In this document: positions 1 through 9,283 of the stretch, piece by piece
Layout of the letters: every line of letters starts with the position of its first letter
How positions within the stretch are numbered: position 1 is the stretch's first letter
Assembly: GCF_002847305.1 (NCBI RefSeq)
Contig: NZ_CP025408.1
Coordinates: forward strand, 914,001-978,000
DNA: 64,000 nt
Source of the DNA: Paracoccus tegillarcae
GTDB taxonomy: Bacteria > Pseudomonadota > Alphaproteobacteria > Rhodobacterales > Rhodobacteraceae
Direction of reading: 5' to 3'
The notes under the pieces: generated by a model
The model's database searches: none
What the model saw: the letters and a program-made list of their open reading frames with translations, nothing else
Told to the model about the DNA's origin: nothing
Translations under genes and position numbers: made by a program

Positions 1-108
1 GGTCTGGCGATCACCGGGCATTTTCTGGACACAAGGCTGGCACAAGAGCTGGTCGGCAAGCCTCTGCCAGCCGCCCGCGCGCGCTTGCTGCGGCGGCTGG
101 AAGCTTAG
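1..108 (+). CDS. recO: Probable RecO C-terminus (partial)
   Basis: The window opens inside an open frame that ends at a TAG at 106-108, giving 35 residues. The fragment reads LAITGHFLDTRLAQELVG and ends in PLPAARARLLRRLEA. That pattern (a TGHFL helix, then a Leu-Pro-x-AR tail) resembles the C-terminus of alphaproteobacterial RecO, the RecFOR recombination mediator that loads RecA on SSB-coated DNA. Only the last helix is visible, so the zinc-binding and OB-fold parts cannot be checked. It runs toward the convergent META lipoprotein gene, whose stop lies 12 bp away. The name rests on resemblance of a short tail. Confidence 0.55.
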   Translation, partial: GLAITGHFLDTRLAQELVGKPLPAARARLLRRLEA

Positions 109-120
109 TGTTGCCAGAGA

Positions 121-555
121 CTATTCGCCGCCCGGATGATCGGTTTCCGGGGCATGCGGCTCGAATACCAGTTCGGGGCCGGCGCCGGTGATCGTCAGGC
201 GGTCATTGCTGAACGAGGCCGCATCAGCAGCCGTCAGCGCATCGAAAAAGGCCTGATCGCGCTGCATCCGGTCACCGATACAGGCGCGGCGCGTCACCGC
301 AAGTGGCCCGATCTGCAACGCGGGCAGCACACCTGACTGCGAACCGCTATAGCGATTGCAGAACCCACCGCCGGCCACTTGGCCATCCTGCAGCAGCATG
401 GTGACGTGATAGCTTTCGACATCGTCGCCGCCGATGCTGAGCAGTTGATAATCGCCCAAAGGCGGTGCGTTGCCTGATGCGGTCACAGGGGCCTCGCAAC
501 CCGCCAGAATCGCCAGGCCAATGACGGCTGCGCCGATTTTTGCATAGCGCGCCAT
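121..555 (-). CDS. META-domain (HslJ-like) lipoprotein, downstream copy
   Basis: A 144-residue predicted lipoprotein. The N-terminus has a short basic stretch, a hydrophobic segment and a lipobox (LAGC), followed by one compact domain of the META/HslJ type, with a conserved-looking FCNRYSG turn and an IGPLAVTRRAC segment typical of that fold. Family members are envelope proteins with poorly defined roles. I chose the ATG at 555 because it sits one base after the TAA of the upstream gene; an in-frame start 8 codons earlier would overlap that gene. It is a paralogue of its upstream neighbour and surely co-transcribed with it. Confidence 0.75.
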   Translation of the reverse strand: MARYAKIGAAVIGLAILAGCEAPVTASGNAPPLGDYQLLSIGGDDVESYHVTMLLQDGQVAGGGFCNRYSGSQSGVLPALQIGPLAVTRRACIGDRMQRDQAFFDALTAADAASFSNDRLTITGAGPELVFEPHAPETDHPGGE

Positions 556-556
556 C

Positions 557-964
557 TTACAGCGGGCGCCCGGGTTCAAACTGCATGTAGGTCGGGCCCT
601 TCACCAGCAGCACGCCGCCGCTGTAATCCGCGCTGGTCGCCTGACGCATTGCGTTGAAGAAACGCTGTTCCAGAGCCGATTCATTGCACGGCGCCGCGGT
701 CGGCACGAAACTCGACACCTGAATGGCCGGCAGCGTGGCCGCGTTGGTCGCGGTAAAGCTGTTGCAGGGTCCGCTGCCGATGATCTGGTTTTCGGTAAAG
801 CGAATCGCCATGTTCCGCTCGGGCGCGGCATCCTGACCGATGCCGACCATGTAATAGCTTTCCAGCGGCACATTGCCTTCGACAGTGGCGTTGGCAGTGG
901 CGGCAGGTTCGCAGGCGGCAAGGCCCAAAAGAGCGGTCGCGGCAATAGCGGCAGGGCGGATCAT
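557..964 (-). CDS. META-domain (HslJ-like) lipoprotein, upstream copy
   Basis: A 135-residue predicted lipoprotein with a lipobox LAAC about 18 residues in and one META-type domain (PCNSFTATNAATLPAIQVSS, then APCNESALEQRFFNAM). It shares the order of motifs with the gene immediately downstream: a cysteine-containing CN turn, a TLPAIQ/VLPALQ strand, a second cysteine and an FEP ending. The two are tandem duplicates one base apart. The Cys pair in the domain may form a disulfide in the periplasm (inference). Function unknown; META-domain proteins such as HslJ are linked only loosely to envelope stress. Confidence 0.75.
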   Translation of the reverse strand: MIRPAAIAATALLGLAACEPAATANATVEGNVPLESYYMVGIGQDAAPERNMAIRFTENQIIGSGPCNSFTATNAATLPAIQVSSFVPTAAPCNESALEQRFFNAMRQATSADYSGGVLLVKGPTYMQFEPGRPL

Positions 965-1062
965 GGCAGTGTCCTCGTTCAGGCGTAACTTTTGTGACGA
1001 TGCAACGTCTTACACGGAAAAACGTTCCATGACAGCCCTGATCGCGCAGCCGTGTCCGATCG

Positions 1063-2670
1063 TCAGCCCAAAAGGCGCCGCGCGATCACCTGTGCCTGAA
1101 TTTCAGCCGCACCCTCGAAGATGTTCAGAATGCGGGCATCGCAGAGCACCCGGCTGATCTGATATTCCAGCGCAAAGCCGTTTCCGCCGTGGATTTGCAG
1201 GGCATTGTCTGCTGCGGCCCAGGCCACGCGCGCACCCAGCAGTTTGGCCATCCCGGCCTCCAGATCGCAGCGATGGCCGTTATCCTTTTCCCATGCGCTG
1301 AAATAGGTCAGCTGACGGGCGATCATGATTTCCACGGCGGTCAGCGCAAGCTTGTCGGCGACGCGCGGAAAATGGATCAGCGATTTGCCGAACTGCTTGC
1401 GATCCAGCGCATATTGCAGCCCCAGTTCCAGCGCATTCTGCGCCACGCCAATGGCGCGCGCCGCGGTCTGGATGCGTGCCGATTCAAAGGTTTGCATCAA
1501 TTGCTTGAAACCCTGCCCGGTCACGCGGCCCAGCAGGTTCTCGCCCTTGACCTCGAACCCGTCAAAGGCAAGTTCGTATTCCTTCATGCCGCGATAGCCC
1601 AGGACCTCGATCTCGCCGCCGGTCATGCCGGGGGTTGGGAAAGGCTCGGCATCGGTGCCGGGTGTTTTCTCGGCGATGAACATCGACAGGCCGCGATAAT
1701 CGGTGGTGTCGGGTTCGGTCCGCGCCAGCAGCGTCATGATATGCGTGCGCGCGGCATGGGTGATCCAGGTCTTGTTGCCGGTGACGGTCCAATTGTCGCC
1801 ATCCTTCACCGCGCGGGTCCGCAGGCTGCCCAGATCGCTGCCGGTATTGGGTTCGGTAAAGACGGCTGTGGGCAGAATTTCCCCGCTGGCCAGTTTCGGC
1901 AACCACTGTTCTTTCTGCTCGTCCGTGCCGCCGCCGATGATCAGTTCCGCCGCGATCTCGCTGCGGGTGCCAAGGCTGCCCACACCGATATAGCCGCGCG
2001 ACAGTTCCTCGCTGACGACGACCATGGCGGCCTTGGACATGCCCAGCCCGCCCAGTTCCTCGGGAATGGTCAGGCCGAATACGCCCAGTTCGGCCAATTC
2101 ATTGATGATCTCGATCGGGATCAACTCGTCCTTGAGGTGCCAGTCATGCGCATGGGGGACGACCTTGTCGTCGGTCCAGCGGCGAAACTGGTCGCGGATC
2201 ATTTCCAGATCTTCGTCCAGCCCTGAGGCGCCAAAGGTCGCGCTGCCGCGATTATCGGCGATCAGTTCGGCAAGCCGGGCGCGGGCCTGCGGCGTATTGC
2301 CGGCCATCAGCGCGCGCGCGGCATCCGACGGCTGCCATTCCACGTCCAGATCGCTGAGGCGGGCGAATTCGGTCTGGCTCATCGGGATGCCGCCGGCGAT
2401 CTGCGTCAGGTATTCGCCGACGCCGATTTGCAGGATCAGATCCTCTAGCTCGCCTGAGACGCGGCCCGACCACGCGGACAATTGCCGGATCGCCTCGACA
2501 TAGGTGGCCAGCCACGACAGCGCGTGGGCGCCATGCTGATGCGTTTCCAAAAGCGCGGGATCGACCTTGCCCTCGGGCGCGACCTGATCGCGAAGCGCCT
2601 GCTGGGCGCGGGCTTTCAGATCATCCAGTTCGGACAGGATCGCGTCTGTTTGCTGAGCCATGTCTTTCAT
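1063..2670 (-). CDS. Acyl-CoA dehydrogenase
   Basis: A 535-residue flavoprotein of the acyl-CoA dehydrogenase family, longer than the usual 380-400 because of an N-terminal helical extension of roughly 150 residues. The ACAD core is clear: TAVFTEPNTGSDLGSLRTRA and WTVTGNKTWITHA for FAD and substrate binding, and at the end LQIHGGNGFALEY with LNIFEGAAEIQ, where the catalytic glutamate region lies. It should oxidise acyl-CoA to enoyl-CoA and pass electrons to ETF; the substrate cannot be read. I start at the ATG at 2670 because AAGGAC lies at the right distance upstream; earlier in-frame ATGs at 2691 and 2727 lack such a site. Confidence 0.88.
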   Translation of the reverse strand: MKDMAQQTDAILSELDDLKARAQQALRDQVAPEGKVDPALLETHQHGAHALSWLATYVEAIRQLSAWSGRVSGELEDLILQIGVGEYLTQIAGGIPMSQTEFARLSDLDVEWQPSDAARALMAGNTPQARARLAELIADNRGSATFGASGLDEDLEMIRDQFRRWTDDKVVPHAHDWHLKDELIPIEIINELAELGVFGLTIPEELGGLGMSKAAMVVVSEELSRGYIGVGSLGTRSEIAAELIIGGGTDEQKEQWLPKLASGEILPTAVFTEPNTGSDLGSLRTRAVKDGDNWTVTGNKTWITHAARTHIMTLLARTEPDTTDYRGLSMFIAEKTPGTDAEPFPTPGMTGGEIEVLGYRGMKEYELAFDGFEVKGENLLGRVTGQGFKQLMQTFESARIQTAARAIGVAQNALELGLQYALDRKQFGKSLIHFPRVADKLALTAVEIMIARQLTYFSAWEKDNGHRCDLEAGMAKLLGARVAWAAADNALQIHGGNGFALEYQISRVLCDARILNIFEGAAEIQAQVIARRLLG

Positions 2671-2722
2671 CGATTCGTCCTTTTGCGGCATTGCAGCATC
2701 CCTAGGCTCTTTGCAGTTGCAG

Positions 2723-2755
2723 CGCAACTATAATGCTAATTAAAGCATAATTGCG
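2723..2755. promoter_or_regulatory. Imperfect palindrome in divergent promoter region
   Basis: Between the acyl-CoA dehydrogenase and the TauE-type gene the DNA turns AT-rich. It carries an imperfect inverted repeat: CGCAA at 2723-2727 and TTGCG at 2751-2755 outside, AATGCT at 2732-2737 and AGCATA at 2744-2749 inside. A perfect TATAAT hexamer lies at 2729-2734 on the plus strand and TATAGT can be read on the minus strand over the same bases. The layout fits an operator overlapping divergent promoters; no regulator gene is adjacent, so the binder is unknown. Confidence 0.45.
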
Positions 2756-2786
2756 ACCGAAAGTGTCGCAGTGATTTCTCGCCGTT

Positions 2787-3617
2787 TTGCAGATCGCCAC
2801 CGCCAAACAAACCGACTTGCACATTCCGCAACCACGGATCAGCGTTGCCGCCATGTTCGGGTTGGAAATCTGGCAGTTCTGGGCGGCGGTCGGGGTCACG
2901 TTTTTCGCGGGTTTCGTGAAAGGTGCCATCGGCTTTGCCATGCCGATGATCATGCTGTCGGCCTTTGGGTCCTTTCTGCCAGCAACCACCGCACTTGGCG
3001 CGCTGATTCTGCCGACGCTGCTGACCAACATCCAGCAGGCCTTTCGTCAGGGACGGCGCGAGGCCTGGCAATCGGCGTGGAATTTTCGCTGGCACATCGC
3101 GATGGTGGTGATCTTTATCTGCGTCTCGGCGGCCTTTGCGACGGCCATACCGCAGGGGATCATGTATGCCCTGCTGGGTGTGCCGATCGTGGGCTTTGCG
3201 CTGTGGCAATTGTCGGGGCGGCCGTTGAAACTGCAGGTCGATCACCGGCGCAGGGCCGAGGTCGTGACCGGGACCATCGGCGGCCTTTATGGCGGGATCT
3301 CGGGCATCTGGGGGCCGCCGGCCATTGTGCTGCTGCTGTCGCTTGGCGTGGACAAACGCGAACAGGTGCGCGTTCAGGGGGTGATTTTCCTGCTGGGGGC
3401 GATTGTTCTGACGGTGGCGCATCTGTTTTCGGGCGTGTTGAATGCGCAGACGGTGCCGCTATCGGCGATCCTGTGCATTCCCGCGTTTCTGGGGATGCAG
3501 CTTGGCTTTGCCTTGCAGGACCGGATGGATGTGGTGCAATTTCGGCGCTGGACCCTGATCCTGCTTGTCTTGACAGGCTTGAACCTGATCCGCCGCGCCT
3601 TTGATTTCTGGAGTTGA
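2787..3617 (+). CDS. TauE/SafE-family membrane transporter
   Basis: An inner-membrane protein of the TauE/SafE (DUF81) family, proposed exporters of sulfite or sulfonated anions. It has the duplicated family pattern: [20 protein letters not shown] near the N-terminus and [20 protein letters not shown] in the second half, with about eight hydrophobic segments. The open frame starts at a TTG at 2787; an ATG at 2853 gives a more typical 254-residue protein beginning [20 protein letters not shown] and may be the true start, although neither site has a strong ribosome-binding site. It ends one base before dapE, so the two are likely one transcript. Substrate not determinable. Confidence 0.8.
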   Translation: MQIATAKQTDLHIPQPRISVAAMFGLEIWQFWAAVGVTFFAGFVKGAIGFAMPMIMLSAFGSFLPATTALGALILPTLLTNIQQAFRQGRREAWQSAWNFRWHIAMVVIFICVSAAFATAIPQGIMYALLGVPIVGFALWQLSGRPLKLQVDHRRRAEVVTGTIGGLYGGISGIWGPPAIVLLLSLGVDKREQVRVQGVIFLLGAIVLTVAHLFSGVLNAQTVPLSAILCIPAFLGMQLGFALQDRMDVVQFRRWTLILLVLTGLNLIRRAFDFWS

Positions 3618-3618
3618 A

Positions 3619-4764
3619 ATGACCACCGACCCCGCAGACCTGACCGCCCGCCTGATCCAATGTCCCTCGGTAACGCCGGAAGAAGGCGGCGCGCTGGTGC
3701 TGCTGGGCGATCTGCTGACAGAGGCAGGTTTCGAGGTCACCCGCGTGGACCGCAACGGCACGCCGAACCTGTTTGCGCGATGGGGCGCCAAGGGCACCAA
3801 TACCCTGACCCTCGGGTTCAACGGCCATACCGATGTGGTGCCGCCGGGCGATCTGGGCTCTTGGACCCATCCCCCGTTCAGCGGTCATGTCGAAGACGGC
3901 GTGATCTGGGGGCGCGGTGCGACGGACATGAAATCCGGCGTTGCGGCCTTTGTCGCCGCAGCGATTGATTTTGTCACCGATACACCGCCCGATGGCGCCG
4001 TGATCCTGACCATCACCGGCGACGAGGAAGGTGGCGGCAAGGACGGCACCATCGCACTGCTGGACTGGATGGCCGCCAATGGCGAGCGGATGGATGTCTG
4101 CATCGTGGGCGAGCCGTCGAACCCCGATGTGTTCGGTGAAATGATCAAGATCGGCCGGCGCGGGTCGATGACCTTCGACATCACCGCCAAAGGCGTGCAG
4201 GGCCACGCGGCCTATCCGCATCGGGCAAAGAACCCGCTGCATGCGCTGACCGCCTATCTGAACGATCTGATCGAAGCGCCGCTGGATGAGGGGACCGCCC
4301 ATTTCGACCCGACAGGCCTGCAAATCACCAGCATCGACTGCGGCAACCCGGCCTCGAACGTGATCCCGGAAAAGGCGACGGCCGTTGTGAATATCCGCTT
4401 TAATGACGCGCATACATCGGAGGGCCTGACCCGTGATCTGACCGACAGGGCCGCACGTGTCAGTGCCGAAACCGGCGTCGAGATCAGTCTGCGCGTGGAT
4501 GTGTCTGGCGAAAGCTTTCTGACCCAGCCCGGACCCTTCGTTGATCTGGTGCGAGATGTTGTGCTGAAGGAAACCGGCATCAACCCGGTTCTGTCGACCA
4601 CCGGCGGCACCTCGGACGCGCGCTTCGTCAAGGATCATTGCCCGGTTCTGGAATTCGGGCTGGTGGGGCAGTTCATGCATCAGGTGGATGAACGCGTCCC
4701 GGCCCAGCAGGTGCACGACCTGAAATCGGTTTATCAGCGCATTTTGGAAAGATTTTTCGAATGA
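3619..4764 (+). CDS. dapE: Succinyl-diaminopimelate desuccinylase
   Basis: A 381-residue M20-family metallohydrolase that removes succinate from N-succinyl-LL-diaminopimelate in lysine and peptidoglycan precursor synthesis. Metal ligands are visible in [13 protein letters not shown], in [14 protein letters not shown] and in [12 protein letters not shown], which also supplies the catalytic glutamate; GTSDARF near the C-terminus is typical of DapE. The ATG at 3619 has TGGAG just upstream and begins one base after the TauE-type gene's stop. The stop overlaps the next gene's start (ATGA), implying translational coupling. Length and motifs match the family well. Confidence 0.93.
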   Translation: MTTDPADLTARLIQCPSVTPEEGGALVLLGDLLTEAGFEVTRVDRNGTPNLFARWGAKGTNTLTLGFNGHTDVVPPGDLGSWTHPPFSGHVEDGVIWGRGATDMKSGVAAFVAAAIDFVTDTPPDGAVILTITGDEEGGGKDGTIALLDWMAANGERMDVCIVGEPSNPDVFGEMIKIGRRGSMTFDITAKGVQGHAAYPHRAKNPLHALTAYLNDLIEAPLDEGTAHFDPTGLQITSIDCGNPASNVIPEKATAVVNIRFNDAHTSEGLTRDLTDRAARVSAETGVEISLRVDVSGESFLTQPGPFVDLVRDVVLKETGINPVLSTTGGTSDARFVKDHCPVLEFGLVGQFMHQVDERVPAQQVHDLKSVYQRILERFFE

Positions 4765-5177
4765 GAATCGAACTGACCGAAGACATCGCCGCCTGCCACG
4801 CCATCCGCCGCGCCGTGTTCATCGACGAACAGGGCATAGACGACGCGGATGAATGGGACGATCTGGACGAAAAGGCCGTGCATCTGCTGGCCTGGCAGGA
4901 CGGCGAGCCGGTCGGCACGGCGCGGATCCTGCTGAAGGGCAGCATCGGGCGGATCGGCAGGATTTGCGTCATGCCAGAGGCACGCGGCACCGGCCTGGGG
5001 CGGATGCTGTTGAAGGCGTCGATGGATGTGCTGCGATCGCGCCAGGGGATTTCGCAGGCAATGCTGAGCGCGCAGGTTCAAGCGATCGGCTTTTATCAAA
5101 AGCTGGGCTTTGAGGTGGCGGGCGATGTCTATGACGACGCCGGTATTGCGCATCAGGAAATGATCCGCGATCTGTGA
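4761..5177 (+). CDS. GNAT-family N-acetyltransferase
   Basis: A 138-residue single-domain acetyltransferase of the ElaA/GNAT type. The acetyl-CoA loop is [20 protein letters not shown] (Q/RxxGxG/A equivalent), preceded by the beta strand [10 protein letters not shown] and followed by [20 protein letters not shown], the usual end of the fold. The start overlaps the dapE stop in an ATGA arrangement, so it is translated with dapE. The acceptor substrate is unknown; similar small GNAT proteins acetylate amines or protein N-termini. Confidence 0.85.
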   Translation: MRIELTEDIAACHAIRRAVFIDEQGIDDADEWDDLDEKAVHLLAWQDGEPVGTARILLKGSIGRIGRICVMPEARGTGLGRMLLKASMDVLRSRQGISQAMLSAQVQAIGFYQKLGFEVAGDVYDDAGIAHQEMIRDL

Positions 5178-5263
5178 CAGGCTGGCCGCTACAGGATGCG
5201 GCTGCATCTTGGATCTGATTTTTTCCCGCTGTGCGCGGATCTCAGCTGTGCTAACAGGCGCAT

Positions 5264-7510
5264 ATGGCACAGATCCCCTCAAAACAGCAGATCCTTGACT
5301 GGGTCGCAGAGCACCCCGACGCGAGCTCGAAGCGCGATATCGCCAAGGCCTTTGGCATCAAGGGCGCCGAGCGGATCGAACTGAAACGCCTGCTGAAGGA
5401 ACTGGAGGCCGAGGGCAAATTCGAACGCCGCCGCCGTCAGTATCAGGATGCCGAAAAGCTGCCACCGGTGACGGTCTTGCGGCTGGAGGCACCGGATGCA
5501 CAGGGCGATCTTTTCGCGCGTCCTCTGGAATGGCAGGGCGAAGGGCCCGAGCCGCGCATCCTGTTCTCGCCGCTGAAAAGCGATCCGGCACTTGGGCAAG
5601 GCGACCGGCTGCTGGCGCGGCTTATCCCTGTTCAGGGCGAGGATTATCAATATCAGGCGCGCTTTATCCGCCGCATCAGCGTCTCGCCGCAAAAGATCAT
5701 CGGTATTTTCCGCAAGGATACCGAGGGTGGCCGCATCCTGCCCATCGACAAGGGTCAGGACAAGGAATGGCGCGTCAAGGCCGATGCCACCCACGGCGCG
5801 CAGCCGGGTGAACTGGTCGAGGCCGAGCAGATCGGCCCCAAGGGGCGCATGGGTCTGCCGCTGGCACGGGTTACGGAACGTCTGGGCGATCCCTCGGCGC
5901 CACGCGCCGTCAGCCTGATCGCCATCCACCAGCACGGCATCCCCGATGAATTCCCAGACAAGGTGCTGGCCGAGGCAGAGGCCGCAAAACCCGCCACGAT
6001 GAAGGGCCGCGAGGATCTGCGTGATCTGCCGCTGATCACCATCGACCCGGCGGATGCACGCGACCACGATGACGCGGTTGCAGCCATTATCGAAGAGGAT
6101 GGCGGCGCGACGGTTTGGGTCGCGATTGCCGACGTGGCCTACTACGTCCGCCCCGGCACCGCACTCGACCGCGAGGCATGGAAGCGCGGCAATTCCAGCT
6201 ATTTCCCCGACCGGGTCGTCCCGATGCTGCCCGATGCACTTTCGGGCGATCTGTGCAGCCTGCACGAAGGCGTCGACCGCCCGGTCATCGCCGTCAAGAT
6301 GCGGCTGGACCCGCAGGGCAACAAGGCCGGCCATTCCTTCCATCGCGGCATGATGCGCAGCCCGGCCAGCCTGTCCTATGAACAGGCTCAGGCGGCGGCT
6401 GACGGCAATCCGGATGAACAGACCGCGCCGCTGGTCGATGCGGCGATCAAGCCGCTGTGGCACGCGTATGACCTGCTGAAACAGGCGCGGTCGCGCAGGC
6501 AGCCGCTGGAACTGGACCTGCCCGAACGCCGGATCGAGCTGATGCCGGATGGCCGGGTCAAATCGGTGAATTTCCGCGAGCGTTTCGATGCGCATAAGCT
6601 GATCGAGGAATGCATGGTGCTGGCCAATGTCGCCGCCGCCGAGGAACTGACCCGCCGCCAGCGCCCCTTGCTGTTCCGCGTGCATGAGGAACCGACACTG
6701 GAAAAGATCGAGGCCCTGCGTGAGGTGGCGCAGTCCTCGGGCTTTAATCTGGCCAAGGGACAAGTGCTGCAGACCAGCCATCTGAACCGGCTGCTGGGTC
6801 AGGCAGAGGGCAGCGACTTTGACGAGTTGATCAATATCAGCACCCTGCGGTCCATGACTCAGGCCTATTACCACCCGGAAAATTACGGCCATTTCGGACT
6901 GGCCCTGAAAAGCTATGCGCATTTCACCAGCCCGATCCGGCGCTATTCCGATCTGGTCGTGCACAGGGCGCTGATCACGGCGCATAAATGGGGCAAGGAC
7001 GGGCTGTCGGAGGGGGAAATCGATCGCCTGCCCGAAACCGCCACCCATATCAGCGAAACCGAGCGGCGCAGCATGGCCGCCGAGCGCGACACCACCGACC
7101 GTTATCTGGCGGCCTATCTGGCCGACCGCGTGGGCACGGAAATGACCGGCCGTATCAGCGGCATCCAGCGGTTCGGGGCGTTCATCAAGCTGGATGAAAC
7201 CGGCGCTGACGGTCTGTTGCCCATCCGCGAGATCGGCAACGAATATTTCCACTTCGATCCCGAGGCACAGATGCTGATCGGGTCGGAAACCGGGCTGGAG
7301 ATCGGCATCGGTCAGCGCGTCACCGTGCGGCTGGCCGAGGCGATCCCGACGACCGGCGGCCTGCTGCTGGAACTGATCGAGCTGGAAGGCAACACCCTGC
7401 CGCAGGGCCCGCGAAAGAGCAAGCGCGGCCGCCCGCTGCGCCGCAAGCCGACTCAGGCCCGGCTGGCAGAGGTCAAGCGCGCCGCGAAACGCAAACGTAA
7501 GCGCCGCTGA
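5264..7510 (+). CDS. rnr: Ribonuclease R
   Basis: A 748-residue 3'-5' exoribonuclease of the RNB family that degrades structured RNA. Order of domains: an N-terminal winged-helix segment (KRDIAKAFGIKGAERIELKR), cold-shock OB domains, the RNB core with the metal-binding LITIDPADARDHDDAVAA near residue 260 and HFTSPIRRYSDLVVHRAL near 555, an S1 domain around residues 630-710 (RISGIQRFGAFIKLDETGAD), and a strongly basic tail ending KRAAKRKRKRR. All parts expected for RNase R are present. The ATG at 5264 is preceded by AACAGG. A hairpin follows the stop. Confidence 0.95.
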   Translation: MAQIPSKQQILDWVAEHPDASSKRDIAKAFGIKGAERIELKRLLKELEAEGKFERRRRQYQDAEKLPPVTVLRLEAPDAQGDLFARPLEWQGEGPEPRILFSPLKSDPALGQGDRLLARLIPVQGEDYQYQARFIRRISVSPQKIIGIFRKDTEGGRILPIDKGQDKEWRVKADATHGAQPGELVEAEQIGPKGRMGLPLARVTERLGDPSAPRAVSLIAIHQHGIPDEFPDKVLAEAEAAKPATMKGREDLRDLPLITIDPADARDHDDAVAAIIEEDGGATVWVAIADVAYYVRPGTALDREAWKRGNSSYFPDRVVPMLPDALSGDLCSLHEGVDRPVIAVKMRLDPQGNKAGHSFHRGMMRSPASLSYEQAQAAADGNPDEQTAPLVDAAIKPLWHAYDLLKQARSRRQPLELDLPERRIELMPDGRVKSVNFRERFDAHKLIEECMVLANVAAAEELTRRQRPLLFRVHEEPTLEKIEALREVAQSSGFNLAKGQVLQTSHLNRLLGQAEGSDFDELINISTLRSMTQAYYHPENYGHFGLALKSYAHFTSPIRRYSDLVVHRALITAHKWGKDGLSEGEIDRLPETATHISETERRSMAAERDTTDRYLAAYLADRVGTEMTGRISGIQRFGAFIKLDETGADGLLPIREIGNEYFHFDPEAQMLIGSETGLEIGIGQRVTVRLAEAIPTTGGLLLELIELEGNTLPQGPRKSKRGRPLRRKPTQARLAEVKRAAKRKRKRR

Positions 7511-7517
7511 CCGGACT

Positions 7518-7549
7518 GGCAGATTGCCGCCCCTGCGCTGCAATCTGCC
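7518..7549 (+). terminator. Hairpin downstream of rnr
   Basis: A perfect 10-bp inverted repeat, GGCAGATTGC (7518-7527) and GCAATCTGCC (7540-7549), with a 12-base loop, starts 8 bp after the rnr stop. There is no clear T-run, so it could be a weak terminator or an RNA 3'-end stabiliser. Confidence 0.5.
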
Positions 7550-7620
7550 CGGTTCATCGGCCTTGTGGCCGGTCGGCGAAACTGCCACCCTTTGTCAAAT
7601 CCAGATGACAGGAGGGCGTA

Positions 7621-9072
7621 ATGGCCGATCTTCAGGATAAGCGGAAATTCTATATCAATGGCGCTTGGGTGAACCCCACGACGCCCAATGACCTCGAGGT
7701 GATCGACCCCACCACCGAAGAGCCGGTGGCTGTGATCAGCCTGGGCGAACAGGGCGATACCGACGCGGCGGTCGCTGCGGCCAAGGCGGCCTTTCCGGCC
7801 TGGTCGGCGCTGCCGCCGGCTGAACGGCTGGCCTATGTCGAAAAGCTGCTGGCGGTGTATCAGTCACGCACGCAGGACATGGCCGATGCGATCACCCATG
7901 AGATGGGTGCGCCGGCCGATATGTCGCTGGAAGACCAGACCGGCGCGGGCAGTTCCCACATACAGACCTTTATCGACACGTTCCGTGATTTCGAATTCAT
8001 CCGCCCGCTTGGCGCGCATTCGCCCAACAGCATGGTGGCATGGGAACCGATCGGGGTCGTGGGGCTGATCACGCCCTGGAACTGGCCGATGAATCAGGTC
8101 ACGCTCAAGGTGATCCCGGCGCTGCTGGCCGGTAACACGGTGCTGCTGAAGCCCTCGGAAATCGCGCCGCTCTCTTCGATTGTCTTTACCGAAATGGTGG
8201 ATGAGGCAGGCTTTCCCGCCGGTGTGTTCAACATGGTGAACGGCGATGGCCAGGGTGTTGGAACGCAGATGTCCACCCATCCCGATGTCGATATGATCAG
8301 CTTTACCGGCTCGACCCGCGCGGGAATCGCCATCACCAAGGCTGCCGCCGATACGGTAAAGAAAGTCGCGCTGGAACTGGGTGGCAAAGGCGCCAATCTG
8401 GTCTTTGCCGATGCCGACGAAAAGGCGGTGATCCGCGGCGCAAGGCACTGCTTTTACAACAGCGGCCAGTCTTGCAATGCGCCGACCCGGATGCTGGTCG
8501 AACGCTCGTCCTATGACAAGGCGGTCGAAACCGCAGCGAAAGTGGCCGAGGAAACTGCCGTTGCCTCGGCGCATGAGCCCGGAAAGCATATCGGCCCGGT
8601 CGTCAGCAAGCAGCAATGGGACAAGATCCAGGGGCTGATTCAGGCGGGCATCGACGAGGGCGCGCGTCTGGTCGCCGGCGGCACTGGCCTGCCCGACAGC
8701 GTCAATCGCGGCTATTTCGTCCGCCCGACGGTCTTTGCCGACGTGAACAACGACATGACCATCGCCCGGCAGGAGATCTTTGGCCCGGTGCTGACGATCA
8801 TCCCGTTCGACAGCGAGGAAGAAGCCGTCGAGATCGCCAATGACACGATCTACGGGCTGACCAACTACGTTCAGACGCAGGATGGTGCACGCCGCAACCG
8901 GGTGGCCCGCCAACTGCGCTCCGGCATGGTCGAAATGAACGGTGAGGGCCGTGGTCGCGGCTCGGCCTTTGGCGGGGTCAAGGCGTCAGGCCGTGCACGC
9001 GAAGGCGGTGTCTGGGGCATCGAAGAGTTCATGGACAGCAAGCAGATCTCGGGCTGGGATACCGACAACTGA
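7621..9072 (+). CDS. NAD(P)-dependent aldehyde dehydrogenase
   Basis: A 483-residue aldehyde dehydrogenase. Residues of the active site are visible: Asn154 in TPWNWPMNQ, the general base Glu252 in ALELGGKGANL and the nucleophile Cys285 in YNSGQSCNAPTRM. The coenzyme-binding FTGSTRAGIAI segment and the C-terminal GEGRGRGSAFGGVKASGRAR oligomerisation stretch are also present. The ATG follows GACAGGAGGGCGTA, an excellent ribosome-binding site. It stands alone between two hairpins, so it is probably monocistronic. The aldehyde substrate cannot be told from sequence. Confidence 0.92.
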   Translation: MADLQDKRKFYINGAWVNPTTPNDLEVIDPTTEEPVAVISLGEQGDTDAAVAAAKAAFPAWSALPPAERLAYVEKLLAVYQSRTQDMADAITHEMGAPADMSLEDQTGAGSSHIQTFIDTFRDFEFIRPLGAHSPNSMVAWEPIGVVGLITPWNWPMNQVTLKVIPALLAGNTVLLKPSEIAPLSSIVFTEMVDEAGFPAGVFNMVNGDGQGVGTQMSTHPDVDMISFTGSTRAGIAITKAAADTVKKVALELGGKGANLVFADADEKAVIRGARHCFYNSGQSCNAPTRMLVERSSYDKAVETAAKVAEETAVASAHEPGKHIGPVVSKQQWDKIQGLIQAGIDEGARLVAGGTGLPDSVNRGYFVRPTVFADVNNDMTIARQEIFGPVLTIIPFDSEEEAVEIANDTIYGLTNYVQTQDGARRNRVARQLRSGMVEMNGEGRGRGSAFGGVKASGRAREGGVWGIEEFMDSKQISGWDTDN

Positions 9073-9086
9073 GACTGCGCGACGCA

Positions 9087-9116
9087 GGGCAGCGGGCGGC
9101 AGACGCCCCGCTGCCC
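9087..9116 (+). terminator. Hairpin downstream of aldehyde dehydrogenase
   Basis: GGGCAGCGGG (9087-9096) pairs perfectly with CCCGCTGCCC (9107-9116) across a 10-base loop, 15 bp after the aldehyde dehydrogenase stop. Only two T residues follow at once, so it is a plausible but not canonical intrinsic terminator. Confidence 0.55.
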
Positions 9117-9283
9117 TTGCGGATCAGGCCCGCTCATGCCCGAGGGCGAAGCCTGTGGGGGTTAGCCCAAGACCGACCAAACGGTGACTGGAAGGTCCAG
9201 AACGAAGCTGCCACAAAGAGAACGAGTATAATCCCGGCGTGACGGCAGGTCGCCGTCGCACCACGTAAATGTAGCGAATTTCG

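Noticed and set aside
5279..7588. A 769-codon open frame antisense to rnr
   Set aside because: It mirrors the third-codon-position GC bias of rnr, has no ribosome-binding site or family resemblance, and RNase R on the plus strand is certain.
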